Shown here one piece after another: positions 15,951 through 23,707 of a stretch of 29,707 bases of DNA; the first letter of the stretch is position 1, and every line of letters starts with the position of its first letter. The notes beneath the pieces are model-generated. The model searched no databases and had not been told where the DNA came from. It saw only the letters and a program-made list of their open reading frames with translations. Source of the stretch: an uncultured Prevotella sp. (GTDB taxonomy: Bacteria; Bacteroidota; Bacteroidia; Bacteroidales; Bacteroidaceae). The stretch covers positions 1-29,707 of the forward strand of contig CALFUF010000146.1 in NCBI GenBank assembly GCA_937916405.1. The letters are read 5' to 3'. The position numbers and the translations under genes were made by a program.

Positions 15951-16508
15951 TTATTCTACTGTAAATGCGAGAAACTTCACCGCTTTTTTACCAACGGCGA
16001 GCATGCCGTGGGGCTTTGTAGAGTCGAAATAGATACTGTCGCCTTCTTCAAGGACGATGGTTTTACCACCAATATATAGTTCCATGGCTCCCTCTAACAC
16101 CAAATTGAACTCCTGTCCGGCATGGGTATTCTTATAGATGGTACGAGCACCTGGCTTAGGCTCCACAGTAACGATAAAGACATCAGCCTTGTGATTGACG
16201 AATCCACTGACAAGGCTTTGGTATTTATATGCTTTCGTCCGTTCCACACTCATACCTTGTCCTTTACGCACAACAAAGTAGGACTTCATATGGGCTGCCT
16301 CGGCAAACATCAACTCTTCTGCCGAGATGCCATATTTATGGGCTATCTTCATGAGGTTGGAGATGGTGATATCCGACTCTCCTGCCTCTATCTTCTCATA
16401 TTTCTCGGCGGAGATACCAATTGTCTCTGCCATCTCACTGACGGGAATATCAAGCACGTCACGAAGTCCCCGTAACCGTTCCCCTATTTGTCTTAGTTGT
16501 TCGTCCAT
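15951..16508 (-). CDS. XRE-family regulator with C-terminal cupin domain
   Basis: A 185-residue protein with an N-terminal XRE-type helix-turn-helix (about residues 6-62: LRGLRDVLDIPVSEMAE, ISAEKYEKIEAGESDITISNL). It ends in a small cupin barrel (about 110-185: HAGQEFNLVLEGAMELYIGG, LEEGDSIYFDSTKPHG). Such proteins bind DNA through the HTH and sense a small ligand in the cupin. The adjacent acyl-CoA ligase is the likely target or ligand source. A 14-bp direct repeat just upstream of its ATG could be its operator. Confidence 0.9.
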   Translation of the reverse strand: MDEQLRQIGERLRGLRDVLDIPVSEMAETIGISAEKYEKIEAGESDITISNLMKIAHKYGISAEELMFAEAAHMKSYFVVRKGQGMSVERTKAYKYQSLVSGFVNHKADVFIVTVEPKPGARTIYKNTHAGQEFNLVLEGAMELYIGGKTIVLEEGDSIYFDSTKPHGMLAVGKKAVKFLAFTVE

Positions 16509-16521
16509 ATCTCTTTATTCT

Positions 16522-16549
16522 AAACTTTCAACTTAAAACTTTCAACTCA
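16522..16549. repeat. 14-bp direct repeat upstream of the XRE/cupin gene
   Basis: AAACTTTCAACTTA (16522-16535) is followed at once by AAACTTTCAACTCA (16536-16549). The second unit contains the proC stop. It lies about 14-40 bases upstream of the XRE/cupin ATG and could be a tandem operator, or a simple spacer repeat as seen before the RND gene. Confidence 0.6.
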
Positions 16550-17326
16550 CTTCGCTCCTGCCTTCAGTCCACGGATTACCGCAGAGGTAAAACCGGCATG
16601 TTCCATCTCGTTGAGTCCTTTGATGGTGACACCGCCAGGAGTCGTTACAAGGTCGATGGCTGCCTCTGGATGTAGACCACTTGCCTGCAGTAACTCTACG
16701 GCACCTTTCATGGTCTGCATCACAATCTGTTTGGCTTCATCAGCCTTGAAGCCTAATTCCACACCACCCTCAGAGGCGGCTCGGATATAACGCATAGCAT
16801 AAGCAATACCGCAAGAGGCGAGGGTAGTACCTGCGGCAAGGTGCTGTTCATCGGTGATGATAGTCTGTCCCATCTCATCGAAGATATTCCTCACCAGTTT
16901 AGTCTGCTGCTGTGTCACGGCAGCGCATGGAACGATAAAAGTCATTGAGGCAAGTTGGGCAATAGCGATATTGGGTATCATCAGGAACAATGGCGGACAG
17001 TCGGGCAGCCACTCCTTAATCTTCGCTGATGATACTCCAGCGGCAATCACGATGAGAATCTGCTTCTGGGGATTCAGTACGTCCTTGATACCTATCAGCA
17101 CTTGCTCTACTAACCAAGGCTTCACACAGACACAGACGATGTCAGCACCCTGTGCTGCCATCTGGTTGTCGGTCGTTACTAATACTCCCTGTTTATCAAA
17201 CTTCTCCAACACTTGTTGGGAGGGGTCTGCTATTGTGATGTCCTCGTTCTTGAAGTACTCTCCCTTAATGAGTCCTTCCACCGTTGCGCCACCCATGGCA
17301 CCGGCACCTATTATTGCTATCTTCAT
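16547..17326 (-). CDS. proC: Pyrroline-5-carboxylate reductase
   Basis: A 259-residue enzyme for the last step of proline synthesis, reducing 1-pyrroline-5-carboxylate with NAD(P)H. The N-terminal Rossmann motif is IAIIGAGAMGGATVEGL. The C-terminal helical dimerisation domain carries ASCGIAYAMRYIRAASEGGVE and VTTPGGVTIKGLNEME, the classic ProC signature. The start overlaps the argD stop by 4 nt. Confidence 0.96.
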   Translation of the reverse strand: MKIAIIGAGAMGGATVEGLIKGEYFKNEDITIADPSQQVLEKFDKQGVLVTTDNQMAAQGADIVCVCVKPWLVEQVLIGIKDVLNPQKQILIVIAAGVSSAKIKEWLPDCPPLFLMIPNIAIAQLASMTFIVPCAAVTQQQTKLVRNIFDEMGQTIITDEQHLAAGTTLASCGIAYAMRYIRAASEGGVELGFKADEAKQIVMQTMKGAVELLQASGLHPEAAIDLVTTPGGVTIKGLNEMEHAGFTSAVIRGLKAGAK

Positions 17327-18471
17327 AATGATGCTAATACTTTCTTTAATTTCTCTATAAATTGGTCAGCTTCTGTTTGGGTCAGACAAAGTGGTGGGAG
17401 CAGACGCAGGATATTCGTACCAGCGCACCCCGTGAAGCAGTGCTCCTTATAAATGAGGGGCTGGCGCACGTCCTTATGAGGAATGTCAAGGTCGATGCCA
17501 ATCATCAAACCACGCCCCCTGATATCCGTGATGTGTGTTGTCGTGCCACAACTACAAAGAGAACGTAATCCTTCCATTAAGTATTCACCCACCTCATGCG
17601 CATTCTCTACAAGATGCTCCTCTTCAAACACGTCCAGCACGGCAAGTGCCGCAGCACAGGCAAGATGGTTACCACCAAAAGTGGTGCCTAACTGTCCATA
17701 AACAGGCTCGAACTCTGGAGAAATCAGCACGCCTGCCATGGGGAATCCATTGGCAATGCCTTTTGCCACTGTGATGATGTCTGGCTTGATACCCAGCCAT
17801 TGGTGGGCAAAGAATTTTCCGCTTCGTCCATAACCGCATTGTATCTCGTCGCAGATCAGGATGGTATTATGCTCCTTACAGAGTTTCTGTAGTCCTTGGG
17901 CGAAATCCTTCGTGGCAAGTTTGATACCACCGACACCTTGGATACATTCTAATATAACGGCACAGACATCACCCTTCTGCAACTCCTTCTCCCAAGCTGG
18001 CAGATCGTTCAGTGGCAGATAGGTTACATGACCGTTATTGTTGATGGGGGCGATAATCTTTGGGTTGTTGGTTACTTCCACAGCGAGGGAGGTACGTCCG
18101 TGGAAAGCCTTCTCAGCGGAGAGCACACGGGTACGTCCATTAGTGAAGGAGGCGAGTTTCAAAGCGTTCTCATTCGCCTCGGCACCACTGTTGATGAGGA
18201 ACAACTGGTAGTCATCATAACCGGAAATGCTTCCCAAACGTTTGGCAAGCTCCACTTGCAATTTATTGATGACGGAGTTCGAGTAGAACCCAATTTTGTT
18301 CAGTTGCTCCGTCACTTTCTGAATATAATGAGGATGGGAATGCCCGATGCTGATGACGGCATGGCCGCCATATAGGTCAAGGTATTCCTCTCCCTTGTCA
18401 TCCCATACCTTACAGCCCTGTCCCTTCACGATATTCACATCGAACAGGGGATACACGTCAAATAGTTTCAT
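17323..18471 (-). CDS. argD: N-acyl-ornithine aminotransferase (ArgD)
   Basis: A 382-residue class III PLP aminotransferase. Motifs are the NSGAEANENALKLA cofactor loop, ICDEIQCGYGRSG with the pyridine-nitrogen aspartate, and ITVAKGIANGFPMAGV with the Schiff-base lysine. In this pathway it transaminates the N-acylated glutamate semialdehyde to N-acylornithine; with ArgF' present the acyl group is probably succinyl. It is separated from argC by 73 bp that hold a promoter, so argD may begin a second transcript. Confidence 0.93.
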   Translation of the reverse strand: MKLFDVYPLFDVNIVKGQGCKVWDDKGEEYLDLYGGHAVISIGHSHPHYIQKVTEQLNKIGFYSNSVINKLQVELAKRLGSISGYDDYQLFLINSGAEANENALKLASFTNGRTRVLSAEKAFHGRTSLAVEVTNNPKIIAPINNNGHVTYLPLNDLPAWEKELQKGDVCAVILECIQGVGGIKLATKDFAQGLQKLCKEHNTILICDEIQCGYGRSGKFFAHQWLGIKPDIITVAKGIANGFPMAGVLISPEFEPVYGQLGTTFGGNHLACAAALAVLDVFEEEHLVENAHEVGEYLMEGLRSLCSCGTTTHITDIRGRGLMIGIDLDIPHKDVRQPLIYKEHCFTGCAGTNILRLLPPLCLTQTEADQFIEKLKKVLASL

Positions 18472-18494
18472 ATCTTTATACCTTATAAACGATG

Positions 18495-18525
18495 CAAAGT
18501 TACGGTAAATATCCGATATTCTGCA
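18495..18525 (-). promoter_or_regulatory. argD promoter with palindromic operator candidate
   Basis: On the - strand TAACTTTG (18502-18495) matches the -7 consensus and lies 23 nt before the argD ATG. The -33 element about 20 nt upstream is weak (TGC or GTG instead of TTG). Between them lies the perfect palindrome AATATC-C-GATATT at 18508-18520, well placed for repression by ArgR. Confidence 0.55.
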
Positions 18526-18544
18526 CTTTTTCTGTCTTTTTTAT

Positions 18545-19510
18545 TTAGAATGCTGAGGCTTTTAGCCTTAGTCCAGCTGTCTCGTCGATGCCAAACATCA
18601 AGTTCATGTTCTGTACAGCCTGACCGACGGCACCTTTCAGCAGATTGTCGATGCAGGAGGTAACCAGTAACTTGCCCTCAAAGGCATCGATGTGTACCAG
18701 TGCCTTGTTGGTGTTCACCACCTGTTTCAGGTCTAATGATTGGTCACTGTAATGGGTAAAGGTGGCGTCTTTGTAGAAATCCTTATAAGCCGCGATAACA
18801 TCCTCTCCTAATGCTTGGGTCTTGATGACGGCAGTGCAGAAGATGCCTCTTGCGAAGTCACCCCGATAAGGGATGAAGTCGATGCGTGCCTCCAGACTGC
18901 CCTGAACCTGTATCAGCGACTGCTTGATTTCGGCAAGATGCTGGTGGGTGAAGGGCTTGTAAATGCTCAGGTTATTGTTACGCCATGAGAAATGGGTGGT
19001 GGCACCGGGCTTCTGTCCAGCACCTGTGGATCCCGTGATGGCATTAACGGCTACATCCTCTTGCAACAGTCCTGATTTAGCGGCTGGCAATAGTGCCAGT
19101 TGGATACAGGTGGCAAAACAGCCAGGGTTGGCAACGTGTTGTGCCTGCTGGATGGCTGTCTTGTTAATCTCTGGCAAGCCATACACATAGTCATGGTCGT
19201 CCTTGATGCGGAAGTCCTGCGCCAAGTCGATAATCTTCACGTTGGCAGGGATGCTATGCTCCTTCAGGAAAGCCTCGCTCTTGCCATGTCCGAAGCAGAA
19301 GAAGACGACATCGACTTGGTCGAAGGGCATCTGGTCTGTAAACCGCAGGTCGGTGTCGCCAATCAGTCCTTCATGCACGTCACTCACCAGATTACCAGCA
19401 TTACTCTCTGAGTTGGCGAAGACTATCTCCGCCTCGGGATGGTTCAGCAACAGGCGGATGAGTTCTCCGCCTGTATAACCTGCAGCTCCTAATATGCCTA
19501 TTTTTATCAT
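18545..19510 (-). CDS. argC: N-acetyl/succinyl-gamma-glutamyl-phosphate reductase
   Basis: A 321-residue NADPH-dependent reductase. The N-terminal motif is GILGAAGYTGGELIRLL, the catalytic cysteine is in NPGCFAT (about residue 130), and ITGSTGAGQKPG follows. It converts N-acylglutamyl phosphate to the semialdehyde used by ArgD. The start overlaps the argG stop by 4 nt. Confidence 0.95.
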   Translation of the reverse strand: MIKIGILGAAGYTGGELIRLLLNHPEAEIVFANSESNAGNLVSDVHEGLIGDTDLRFTDQMPFDQVDVVFFCFGHGKSEAFLKEHSIPANVKIIDLAQDFRIKDDHDYVYGLPEINKTAIQQAQHVANPGCFATCIQLALLPAAKSGLLQEDVAVNAITGSTGAGQKPGATTHFSWRNNNLSIYKPFTHQHLAEIKQSLIQVQGSLEARIDFIPYRGDFARGIFCTAVIKTQALGEDVIAAYKDFYKDATFTHYSDQSLDLKQVVNTNKALVHIDAFEGKLLVTSCIDNLLKGAVGQAVQNMNLMFGIDETAGLRLKASAF

Positions 19511-20709
19511 CTCTTCTCGTCCTTATGGATTCCGTAGTAAACACGAAGTGGGGTGGAACTGACCTTGATAAAGCCCTTCGCCTCGTCAGCAGTCCATCCT
19601 GTCTGGGTCTCACCATACTCTCCTAACTTCGATTTCGTCAGGTCGTTCACCGAGTCGATACCGACGGTCTCAAAACCATAGGGACGCAGTTTCAGGATAG
19701 CAGTACCAGTCACGTTACGCTGACTGCTGGTCAGCATCGCCTCGATATCGGGCATCACGGGTTCCAGGTACTGACTCTCATGCAGGAACATACCATACCA
19801 GTTAGCCACCTGGTCTTTCCAGTATTGCTGCCACTTGCTGAGGGTTGACTTCTCTAACAGGCGGTGTGCCTCGATGATGAGTTTGGGGGCGGCAGCCTCA
19901 AAACCGACCCGTCCCTTGATACCGATGATGGTATCACCAACATTGGCGTCACGACCGATAGCATAGGAGGCACCTATCTCCTCGATCTTCTGGATAGCCT
20001 TTACCTTGTCGTCAAACTGCTCACCGTTGACGGCAACAATCTCACCTTTCTCAAACTGAATCTTCAGCAACGACTCTTTCTCGGGGTTGGTGACATGCTT
20101 CAGATAGGCTTCTTCGGGCAGTCCCTGGGTGGGGTCGAGCAACTCACCGCCACAGATACTGGTACCCCAGATACCTACATTATAAGAATACTTCAACTTG
20201 GTGAAGTCGGCAAAGAACCCATGCTCGTTCAGATAGTCCACCTCTTCCTTACGGGTCAGTTTCTTGTCACGGGTCAGGGTGATAATCTCCACGCCTGGTG
20301 CCATCACGAGGAACGTCATGTCAAAACGGATCTGGTCGTTGCCAGCACCTGTACTGCCATGGGCGATGGCATCGGCACCGATCTCCTTGGCATAACGGGC
20401 AATGGCAATTGCCTGGAAGATACGCTCGGAACTGACGGAGATAGGGTAGCAGTTGTTACGGAGCACATTACCGAAGATCATGTATTTCAGTGACTTCTCG
20501 TAATACTCATGGGTCACGTCGAGGGTGACGTATGCCTTGGCACCCAATTTATAGGCGTTTTCCTCGTTGGTTTTCAACTGCTCGGCACTGAATCCGCCGG
20601 TATTGGCACAGGCGGCATAGACATCCCAGCCTTCCTGGGTCAGTTTCATCACGGTGTAGGAGGTGTCAAGACCTCCTGAAAATGCTACTACTACTTTCTT
20701 GTTAGCCAT
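19507..20709 (-). CDS. argG: Argininosuccinate synthase
   Basis: A 400-residue cytoplasmic enzyme that joins citrulline and aspartate with ATP. AFSGGLDTSY at residues 9-18 is the pyrophosphate loop, and GSTGAGNDQIRFD, VGIWGTSICGG and KGRVGFEAAAP are visible. No argH is in the window, so the last step of arginine synthesis is encoded elsewhere. It is 14 bp downstream of the GNAT gene. Confidence 0.95.
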   Translation of the reverse strand: MANKKVVVAFSGGLDTSYTVMKLTQEGWDVYAACANTGGFSAEQLKTNEENAYKLGAKAYVTLDVTHEYYEKSLKYMIFGNVLRNNCYPISVSSERIFQAIAIARYAKEIGADAIAHGSTGAGNDQIRFDMTFLVMAPGVEIITLTRDKKLTRKEEVDYLNEHGFFADFTKLKYSYNVGIWGTSICGGELLDPTQGLPEEAYLKHVTNPEKESLLKIQFEKGEIVAVNGEQFDDKVKAIQKIEEIGASYAIGRDANVGDTIIGIKGRVGFEAAAPKLIIEAHRLLEKSTLSKWQQYWKDQVANWYGMFLHESQYLEPVMPDIEAMLTSSQRNVTGTAILKLRPYGFETVGIDSVNDLTKSKLGEYGETQTGWTADEAKGFIKVSSTPLRVYYGIHKDEKR

Positions 20710-20723
20710 ATCTTTATCCTTTT

Positions 20724-21323
20724 TTATTTATCGTCTAATTTCTTAATTCGCTCAATCACATCCTCTGGAATCTTGGCGGGCAGGTGCTCCTCAGGGTCGT
20801 AGAGCATAGCCGTACAGATGCAGTATTTACGACCGGTACGATGCAGCACGTCCACATTGACGCAACCCTCGCAGCCTCGCCAGAAAGCCTCGTCGTCAGT
20901 CAGGTCAGCGAAAGTCACGGGCTGGTACCCTAGTTCAGAGTTCATCTTCATCACTGCGGCACCACTCGTCAACGAGAATATCTTGGCATGGGGCCAGCGG
21001 GTACGGGCAAGGGAGAACGTCATGTCCTTGATTTTCTTTGCTACACCCAGTCCCCGGAAGTCGGGATGCACAATCAGACCACTCGTGGTCACATATTGTT
21101 TGTTGCCCCAGGTCTCGATATAGCTGAAACCGGCGAAACGGTTGCCACACAGGGCAATCACGGCTTTCGCCTCTTTCATCTTGGTGGCAAGATACTCATG
21201 GGTACGCTTGGCGATACCAGTGCCACGTACCTTGGCGGCATCCGCAATGGTTTGCAGGATAGTGTCTACATATACTTCGTGCTCTGGTCCTGCCACCAGA
21301 ACTTGTATTTCTTTCTCTTCCAT
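20724..21323 (-). CDS. GNAT acyltransferase, candidate N-succinylglutamate synthase
   Basis: A 199-residue GNAT-fold acyltransferase. The acyl-CoA binding loop is VHPDFRGLGVAKKI (about residues 87-100), preceded by the GLI beta-strand. Late in the protein a cysteine-rich stretch (CEGCVNVDVLHRTGRKYCIC) is unusual for the fold. Arginine synthesis needs an acyl-CoA:glutamate acyltransferase, no canonical argA or argJ is present, and this gene lies between argR and argG. I recall that a GNAT in the Bacteroides thetaiotaomicron arg cluster was assigned as the N-succinylglutamate synthase; this is probably its orthologue. The fold is certain; the substrate is inferred. Confidence 0.7.
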   Translation of the reverse strand: MEEKEIQVLVAGPEHEVYVDTILQTIADAAKVRGTGIAKRTHEYLATKMKEAKAVIALCGNRFAGFSYIETWGNKQYVTTSGLIVHPDFRGLGVAKKIKDMTFSLARTRWPHAKIFSLTSGAAVMKMNSELGYQPVTFADLTDDEAFWRGCEGCVNVDVLHRTGRKYCICTAMLYDPEEHLPAKIPEDVIERIKKLDDK

Positions 21324-21332
21324 GTCAGGGTG

Positions 21333-21809
21333 TTACTTCATGTTGGGAACAACTTCGCTTAGTGCACTGATGACCTCCTCTTTGCTGACACCTTGCTTGA
21401 TGACAATAAAGATGGTGTCGTCACCTGCGATGGTTCCGATAATCTCTTCTATATGGTTGTTGTCAATATTATAAGCAATGCTACTCGCATAACCCGGACG
21501 GGTCTTGATGACTCCCATGTTGCCTGAGAAGTTAATACTCAGGAAACCGGGGACCTGCATCATCTCACGGACACTGTGGGGCGTACTGACACGCTTGTAC
21601 ATCGTGTCGTTGGGTAATACATATACATAATTGCCACGCATCGACGCTGCCTTGGCGACTTTCAATTGTTTCAGGTCACGACTGAGCGTCGCCTGTGTCA
21701 ACTGGAAACCTTCCTTTTTCAAAGCACTTAACAGCTCTTCCTGACTGCCTAACTCCTGACTGGAGATAATCATCCGCAGGGCTTCCAATCGGTCATTCTT
21801 TACTTTCAT
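21333..21809 (-). CDS. argR: Arginine repressor ArgR
   Basis: A 158-residue regulator of normal ArgR length. The winged-helix N-terminal domain carries GSQEELLSALKKEGF and QATLSRDLKQLKVAK. The C-terminal arginine-sensing hexamerisation domain carries GTIAGDDTIFIV. As first gene of the biosynthetic string it probably represses its own operon in response to arginine. The upstream region has a near-consensus ARG box and a promoter-embedded palindrome. A 9-bp gap separates it from the GNAT gene. Confidence 0.95.
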   Translation of the reverse strand: MKVKNDRLEALRMIISSQELGSQEELLSALKKEGFQLTQATLSRDLKQLKVAKAASMRGNYVYVLPNDTMYKRVSTPHSVREMMQVPGFLSINFSGNMGVIKTRPGYASSIAYNIDNNHIEEIIGTIAGDDTIFIVIKQGVSKEEVISALSEVVPNMK

Positions 21810-21813
21810 AATT

Positions 21814-21827
21814 GGTATATTTATTCA
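21814..21827. promoter_or_regulatory. Candidate ARG box before argR
   Basis: TGAATAAATATACC on the - strand agrees with the ARG box core TGAAT-WWWW-ATTCA at 12 of 14 positions (one half perfect, the other 3 of 5). It lies between the predicted transcription start and the argR ATG, consistent with autorepression. The consensus is from E. coli and Bacillus; the Bacteroidota operator may differ. Confidence 0.4.
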
Positions 21828-21837
21828 AATTGCGGTG

Positions 21838-21868
21838 CAAAATTATACAATATCCTGCATATTGCCAA
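21838..21868 (-). promoter_or_regulatory. argR operon promoter with inverted repeat in the spacer
   Basis: On the - strand TTG (21868-21866, within TTTGG), exactly 20 nt, then TAATTTTG (21845-21838) is an almost ideal Bacteroidota promoter, 28 nt before the argR ATG. The spacer contains the perfect inverted repeat CAATAT-CCTGC-ATATTG (21848-21864), an operator-like position where bound protein would block polymerase. Confidence 0.7.
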
Positions 21869-21919
21869 ACTTTTATGCTTCTTTTTTATAGAAAAAATAC
21901 TGCTTTAAAAAATAATAAT

Positions 21920-21927
21920 TATCTTTG
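21920..21927 (+). promoter_or_regulatory. -7 element for the kefB/RND gene string
   Basis: TATCTTTG followed by C matches the Bacteroidota -7 element and is 25 nt before the antiporter ATG. The -33 element is poor (CTG 17 nt upstream is the nearest). It is divergent from the argR promoter, with about 74 bp between the two -7 boxes. Confidence 0.55.
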
Positions 21928-21952
21928 CAAATGTTTTAAACCTTATTTTTAT

Positions 21953-23680
21953 ATGTCACAACTAGAACCACTGATAGCGGACCTTGCGCTAATCCTTATC
22001 TGCGCAGGCATTATGACGCTCCTTTTCAAGAGTCTGAAACAGCCTATTGTGCTAGGTTACATCGTCGCAGGTTTTCTCGCCTCGCCCAATATGCCATACA
22101 TGCCAAGTGTGACTGATGGGCATGGAATTCATATCTGGAGCGAAATAGGTGTTATATTCCTGCTTTTCTCTCTTGGTTTGGAATTCTCGTTCAAGAAAAT
22201 CCTGAAGATGGGTGCAGTGCCTATTATAGCAGCCCTGTTCGTCATTCTTGCTATGATGTATGTTGGCGCATGTGCAGGCGAGCTTTTCGGATGGAGTCAG
22301 ATGGACTGTATCTACCTGGGAGGTATGCTCGCAATGTCATCGACCACCATCATTTTCAAGGCATTCGATGACATGGGGCTTCGTCAACAGCGTTTCGCCG
22401 GACTCGTGCTCAGTGTGCTGATTATCGAGGACATCCTTGCCATCGTACTTATGGTGATGCTGTCAACACTTGCAGTGAGCAAGGAGTTTGAGGGGTCCCA
22501 AATGCTTGGTTCTATTCTGCAACTGGGTTTATACCTCGTGCTTTGGTTCACCGTGGGGCTCTACTTTATCCCCATGCTTCTGCGCAAACTGAAACCCCTG
22601 ATGAACGACGAGACGTTACTCATCACCGCCCTTGCACTCTGTTTTGGCATGGTGGTGGCAGCCTCTGCTGCTGGATTTTCCGCTGCATTCGGTGCTTTTG
22701 TCATGGGTAGCATCCTGGCAGAGACTGTGGAGGCTGAGACTATTGAGCGCCTGGTTGCCCCTGTCAAGAACCTCTTTGGTGCTATCTTCTTCGTATCCGT
22801 TGGTATGATGGTTGACGTGGCACTTATCATTGAGTACATCGTGCCCATTATCAGCATCATCGCTGCCGTTATACTGGGTCAGACAATCCTGAGCACCTGC
22901 GGGTTCCTGCTTTCTGGTCAGTCATTGAAGACCTCCATGCAGTGCTCGTTCTCGCTGACGCAGATTGGAGAGTTTGCTTTCATCCTCGCCACTCTTGGAA
23001 CGTCGTTACATGTGACCAGTGACTTCCTCTATCCAATAGTCGTTGCCGTGTCCGTCTTCACGACGTTCACCACACCCTATATGATTCGTTTGGCAGAGCC
23101 AGCCTACAACGTGCTGGTGCGCATACTGCCAGCCAAGTGGATAACTAAGTTGGAGCGCAATACGAACGAGAAGGACGAGAAAGCCCCCAGCGAACTGCAG
23201 AAACTCTGGAATGAGAGTTTCAAGCGTTTCAATTTCATTATATTGATTAACAGTGTGCTCTGTATTGCTATCATGGCTGTCATGTATTATGTCGGTCAAC
23301 CAATCATAGAGACCATAGTGCCATCATCATGGGTTCGTCCTGTCACCGCCCTTATCGGTGTCGTTATTTGTGGACCATTCCTGTGGATGCTGTTGCGAGG
23401 AGGCGGTGATACTCCGGAAGTCAACAAACTATGGGATAGTGGTCCACGCTGGCGCGTCAGACTGACGGCATGTGGGGTACTGCGCATTTTCATAACAATC
23501 TTCTTTATTAGCTGTTTTGTCGACTATGCTGTTCCTTGGAGTACACTGCTCGGTATCTTTGCCCTTATAGCCATTCTGGCAATCATCTTCTACTCATCTG
23601 TTTTGGAGAAGAAGAGCAATAAAATGGTAAAGAACTTCACTGACAATCTGAGTGCGCGTGAAAAGTTGAATAACCAATAA
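21953..23680 (+). CDS. KefB-type cation:proton antiporter without RCK domain
   Basis: A 575-residue member of the CPA2 monovalent cation:proton antiporter family. About 12 membrane segments occupy roughly residues 5-390, including IVLGYIVAGFLASP, the glycine-rich LLFSLGLEFSFKK and GAFVMGSILAET. Instead of a TrkA-N/RCK regulatory domain, the C-terminal about 180 residues hold four more hydrophobic segments (about 423-449, 463-483, 508-530, 531-550) and a short charged tail. I start at ATG 21953, just downstream of TATCTTTGC. The longer in-frame start at 21812 would add 47 cysteine- and aromatic-rich residues encoded across the promoter, so I reject it. The next gene begins 27 bp downstream with no visible promoter. 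Confidence 0.85.
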   Translation: MSQLEPLIADLALILICAGIMTLLFKSLKQPIVLGYIVAGFLASPNMPYMPSVTDGHGIHIWSEIGVIFLLFSLGLEFSFKKILKMGAVPIIAALFVILAMMYVGACAGELFGWSQMDCIYLGGMLAMSSTTIIFKAFDDMGLRQQRFAGLVLSVLIIEDILAIVLMVMLSTLAVSKEFEGSQMLGSILQLGLYLVLWFTVGLYFIPMLLRKLKPLMNDETLLITALALCFGMVVAASAAGFSAAFGAFVMGSILAETVEAETIERLVAPVKNLFGAIFFVSVGMMVDVALIIEYIVPIISIIAAVILGQTILSTCGFLLSGQSLKTSMQCSFSLTQIGEFAFILATLGTSLHVTSDFLYPIVVAVSVFTTFTTPYMIRLAEPAYNVLVRILPAKWITKLERNTNEKDEKAPSELQKLWNESFKRFNFIILINSVLCIAIMAVMYYVGQPIIETIVPSSWVRPVTALIGVVICGPFLWMLLRGGGDTPEVNKLWDSGPRWRVRLTACGVLRIFITIFFISCFVDYAVPWSTLLGIFALIAILAIIFYSSVLEKKSNKMVKNFTDNLSAREKLNNQ

Positions 23681-23707
23681 TAACTAAAACAATACATACA
23701 TTAAAAG

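Noticed and set aside
21812..21952. 47-residue N-terminal extension of the antiporter
   Set aside because: It would run through the TATCTTTG promoter element, and the extension is not membrane-protein-like; ATG 21953 gives a normal CPA2 N-terminus.
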